Assembly (NCBI GenBank): GCA_900553525.1
Contig: USDZ01000088.1
Coordinates: 1 to 7,152 of the forward strand
Direction of reading: 5' to 3'
DNA length: 7,152 nucleotides
DNA from: an uncultured Oscillospiraceae bacterium
GTDB taxonomy: Bacteria; Bacillota; Clostridia; Oscillospirales; Acutalibacteraceae
The position numbers and the translations under genes are program-made. Below are positions 4,910 to 7,152 of this stretch, one piece after another. Every line of letters begins with the position of its first letter. Position 1 is the stretch's first letter. The notes beneath the pieces were generated by a model that did not search any database, had not been told where the DNA came from, and saw only the letters and a list, made by a program, of their open reading frames with translations.

Positions 4910-6616
4910 ATGGGCCGTTTTTCAAGGATGGGGATGTTGTTTATGGCAGGAATATTGACGGTGAGTTTTTCCGCATGTCATTCCCAGCCCTCCGGGTCTT
5001 CGGAATCGCCGTCCTCCAGCGGGGACTCCGCCGCGGCGGGAAGCGGAACCACGGAGGGGATCCATTTTACCGATTACACCGTTGACAGCGGTCTCCTCTC
5101 AATGTGGGAGGAAGAAACTGCCGACAGCGCCTGCCTTGTTCAGGGTATTGTATGTTCTCCCTACTTTGAATTGAAGATCAACGGAGAGACGATTCCCGTG
5201 TATATGGCGCGTACGGCCCGCGGGCCCCATTCCTTCGCTTATGTGGAAGTGCAAGAATCTGGCGACAAGGGCGATTTTCTGCTGAACGTGGAGATCATCA
5301 CTGATGCCAAAAGGCAGAATCCCATCGTGCTGCCCGAAAGTGCCGGTGTGACGGCCAGGGCTGACGGGAACACGGTGACGGCATCGATTGCGGACTATGG
5401 CTCCTATACTTTTACCTTTGATAAGTCTACCTACGACGACGGGTCGTCGCTGCCGCTGACCCTTATGATAAAGCCGCCGGAGGAGGTGGGGGACGAGGGC
5501 TATGCCGTGCACACTTTCGAGCCGGGTGAATACCGCAAGGCCGACCTTCAGCTCGCCGAATCAAACACTTTATACTACTTTAAAAAGGGCGAATACACCA
5601 TCGACTGCATCGACATTCTTGCCGACAACGTCACGGTGTATTTTGAACCGGGCACCCTGCTGATCGCCAAGCCTCTGACTTTGAACGAAGACGGCACGCC
5701 CGCCGCCGGGAGCATCATCCGTGCCGAAGGCAGAAACAACGTAAAAATCATCGGCCATGCCGCACTGGATCTATCCTTCCGGGAAGTGAAGGCCGGAACG
5801 GGTGTTATTCTGGCCTTTGGCGGGGTGAAAAACCTGCAGTTTGCGGGGCTCACCGTGCTGAATTCCTGCAACTGGACCTGCTGTTTTACCAATTGTGAAT
5901 CGGTGGAGATCCGGGATTTGCTGCTGTTGGGGTATCGGACCTTTTCCGACGGTGTGCTGTTGTCCGATTGTGCCGATGTGCGCGTCAGCGGCTGTTTTGT
6001 CCGCACAGGCGACGATGCCATGGAGGTCAAATCCACCTCGGCGGGCTCCGTGAGAACGAAAAACGTGGTGTTCGAAAACAACGCCGTGTGGACGGACAAG
6101 GGCATCGCTTACGGCGCCGTCTATGAGTCGAATTTCGATCAAAGCGGGGTGATCTGGCGCAACAACAGCGTCGGATACGCGCTGGCGGACTGGTCCCAGC
6201 ATCTCGGATGCGTGACGGTGTCTATGGACGGTAAGGATCCCGCTGTACAGGACCATCATCTCTATTTTCAGGATATCGAGATCTATGTTTCCCACTGCCC
6301 GGTTATTACCGTGATGATGCATAACGGCGGTCATATCCACGATATTTTCTTCCGCTCCATCAAAGCGAAAGAGGTCGTGTTGAACGAGGCCGTGTTCGAT
6401 CATTCTATCGATCTGATCATCACCAACGAAGATGAAGGCCCGTTGACGGATTTTGTGTTGGAAGATCTGTATTTTGACGATATCGAATACAACGGAATGG
6501 CCCTTACCCCGGAAAACGCCGCCACGGAAATCGGCAGAAGCTTTCCGGATGGGTATGTGTTCGACGAGGAGAATATCCGAGTGAATACTCTGGATGAGAC
6601 GGCCTCTATCCCGTAA
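4910..6616 (+). CDS. Right-handed beta-helix lipoprotein, GH28-like (putative polysaccharide-active enzyme)
   Basis: The 568-residue product starts with a signal peptide ending at Cys23 (FSAC; Phe at -3 is less usual), then a Ser/Gly/Ala linker to about 50. Residues 51-205 look like a beta-sandwich module. From about 215 the repeating pattern of a right-handed parallel beta-helix begins (LYYFKKGEYTI, NVTVYFEPGTLLI, NVKIIGHAALD, GVKNLQFAGLTVLNS) and runs to about 525. SDGV (346-349) and TGDDAMEVKS (366-375) sit where GH28 polygalacturonases carry NTD and GDD, so Asp347, Asp368 and Asp369 are candidate catalytic or binding acids. The GHG and RIK motifs of GH28 are not recognisable; GIAYGAVYES (398-407) occupies the GHG region. 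A beta-sandwich in front of a helix also recalls GH49 dextranases. It is probably a cell-attached glycosidase, with substrate unknown. It is transcribed alone; I see no sugar transporter nearby. Confidence 0.82.
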   Translation: MGRFSRMGMLFMAGILTVSFSACHSQPSGSSESPSSSGDSAAAGSGTTEGIHFTDYTVDSGLLSMWEEETADSACLVQGIVCSPYFELKINGETIPVYMARTARGPHSFAYVEVQESGDKGDFLLNVEIITDAKRQNPIVLPESAGVTARADGNTVTASIADYGSYTFTFDKSTYDDGSSLPLTLMIKPPEEVGDEGYAVHTFEPGEYRKADLQLAESNTLYYFKKGEYTIDCIDILADNVTVYFEPGTLLIAKPLTLNEDGTPAAGSIIRAEGRNNVKIIGHAALDLSFREVKAGTGVILAFGGVKNLQFAGLTVLNSCNWTCCFTNCESVEIRDLLLLGYRTFSDGVLLSDCADVRVSGCFVRTGDDAMEVKSTSAGSVRTKNVVFENNAVWTDKGIAYGAVYESNFDQSGVIWRNNSVGYALADWSQHLGCVTVSMDGKDPAVQDHHLYFQDIEIYVSHCPVITVMMHNGGHIHDIFFRSIKAKEVVLNEAVFDHSIDLIITNEDEGPLTDFVLEDLYFDDIEYNGMALTPENAATEIGRSFPDGYVFDEENIRVNTLDETASIP

Positions 6617-6737
6617 ACGGTGGGCATGGGCCGCCCTGGAGCCGGCATGATACGAATGGATATAAGGACAGGCCCCTTGAAACCCCGTCTTCGTATGTCC
6701 TCCTATTCTGTTTGGCCGCAGGGGGGAAGACTGGCGG

Positions 6738-6766
6738 TTGTAACTTTGCAGAAAATGATGTATAAT
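6738..6766 (+). promoter_or_regulatory. Promoter for the cysteine desulfurase gene
   Basis: TTGTAA (6738-6743), a 17-nt spacer and a perfect TATAAT (6761-6766) make this the best promoter in the window. Start near 6773 falls in a small AAAAAAG-ACGA-CTTTTTT dyad (6771-6788). The leader is about 40 nt. The rest of the 6617-6813 spacer shows no convincing terminator for the beta-helix gene. Confidence 0.7.
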
Positions 6767-6813
6767 TGATAAAAAAGACGACTTTTTTTGTTGTCCGGCG
6801 GGAGGGAGGAAGG

Positions 6814-7152
6814 ATGCACCAGGCTTATCTCGACAACAGCGCCACCACGCCCGTCTGCCCACAGGCCGTAGAGGCGGCGGTGCGGATGATGACCGGGTGT
6901 TTTGGCAACCCATCCTCCCTGCACACGCTGGGGGTTGAGGCGGAAAAGGAGCTTTCTGCCGCCAGAGAGGCGGTGGGCCGCTTGATCGGGGCGGATCCCG
7001 CCCGCCTTGTCTTCACTTCGGGTGGGACCGAGAGCAACAACCTGGCGATTTTGGGCGGCGCGGCCGCCCGTATCCGGCAGGGCCGGCACGCCGTGACCTC
7101 GGCGGTGGAGCACGCTTCGGTCGCCGCTGCATTTGACCGGCTTGAACAGGAG
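6814..7152 (+). CDS. Cysteine desulfurase, NifS/IscS family (3' end outside window)
   Basis: The ATG at 6814 follows AGGGAGG (6803-6809) and opens 113 codons to the edge. The protein is a fold-type I, PLP-dependent class V aminotransferase: AYLDNSATTP (4-13), FGNPSSLHTLG (30-40), VFTSGGTESNNLAI (66-79) with the Gly-Thr-Glu loop that holds the PLP phosphate, and VEHASV (98-103) with the His that stacks on the cofactor ring. The PLP lysine and the active-site cysteine are beyond the edge. These enzymes take sulfur from L-cysteine to form alanine and a protein persulfide for Fe-S clusters or tRNA thiolation. In Clostridia the next gene is often thiI or an Fe-S scaffold, which cannot be seen here. 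It has its own promoter, so it is a unit independent of the beta-helix gene. Confidence 0.95.
   Translation, partial: MHQAYLDNSATTPVCPQAVEAAVRMMTGCFGNPSSLHTLGVEAEKELSAAREAVGRLIGADPARLVFTSGGTESNNLAILGGAAARIRQGRHAVTSAVEHASVAAAFDRLEQE

Noticed and set aside
6650..6701. Crossing complementarities (ATACGAA with TTCGTAT, AGGAC with GTCCT) that would form a pseudoknot
   Set aside because: Stems are 7 and 5 bp with a long loop; this can arise by chance and fits no known riboswitch that I recognise.
6626..6769. A 47-codon plus-strand ORF (begins MGRPGAGMIRMD) right after the beta-helix gene
   Set aside because: Its end contains the -35 and the perfect TATAAT of the next gene's promoter, the ribosome site is poor, and open frames of this size are common in G+C-rich DNA.
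5771..6913. Long minus-strand open frame of 380 codons opposite the beta-helix gene
   Set aside because: It runs antisense across the end of a clear gene and into the cysteine desulfurase start, has no ribosome site and no family-like motif.

Overview
The window looks like chromosomal DNA from a Gram-positive, probably anaerobic Clostridia-type bacterium (Oscillospiraceae-like is my guess). The grounds are strong AGGAGG-type ribosome binding sites, TTGACA/TATAAT-type promoters, three lipoproteins with lipobox cysteines, an LCP-type membrane protein, GTG starts, and G+C-rich coding DNA with A+T-rich spacers. No rRNA, tRNA, CRISPR array, insertion sequence or phage gene is visible.

Left part (1-4146) is entirely on the minus strand. 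Reading in the direction of transcription it holds: a small XRE-type repressor (4146-3940); an ABC-transporter ATPase of the MacB/LolD type with no permease beside it (3841-3167); a secreted lipoprotein whose signal peptide is split by an apparent one-base frameshift (2984-2098); a membrane-anchored, degenerate LytR-CpsA-Psr-like protein (1759-839); and a transglutaminase-like lipoprotein that runs off the left edge (705-1). Each of the last three has its own candidate promoter, and hairpins separate several units, so this is a run of neighbouring envelope genes rather than one clear operon.

Middle part (4147-4909) is regulatory. The XRE gene is divergent from a small ribbon-helix-helix DNA-binding protein (4342-4539), with overlapping promoters between them. 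A possible 44-residue ORF overlaps the ribbon-helix-helix stop codon in an ATGA arrangement. It is followed by an A+T-rich nested dyad and a perfect 21-bp hairpin that looks like a strong terminator.

Right part (4910-7152) is on the plus strand: a 568-residue lipoprotein with a right-handed beta-helix and GH28-like acidic motifs, likely acting on an extracellular polysaccharide, then the first 113 codons of a cysteine desulfurase (NifS/IscS family), with a very good promoter, running off the right edge.

Functionally, most of the window concerns the cell surface: three lipoproteins, an LCP-like protein and an ABC ATPase. Two small DNA-binding proteins may control each other and the ABC gene. 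The cysteine desulfurase is a housekeeping gene starting a separate unit. No complete new system is demonstrated. The items most worth checking are the frameshifted lipoprotein, the orphan ATPase with its hairpin leader, and the two-regulator intergenic region with its small ORF and dyads.
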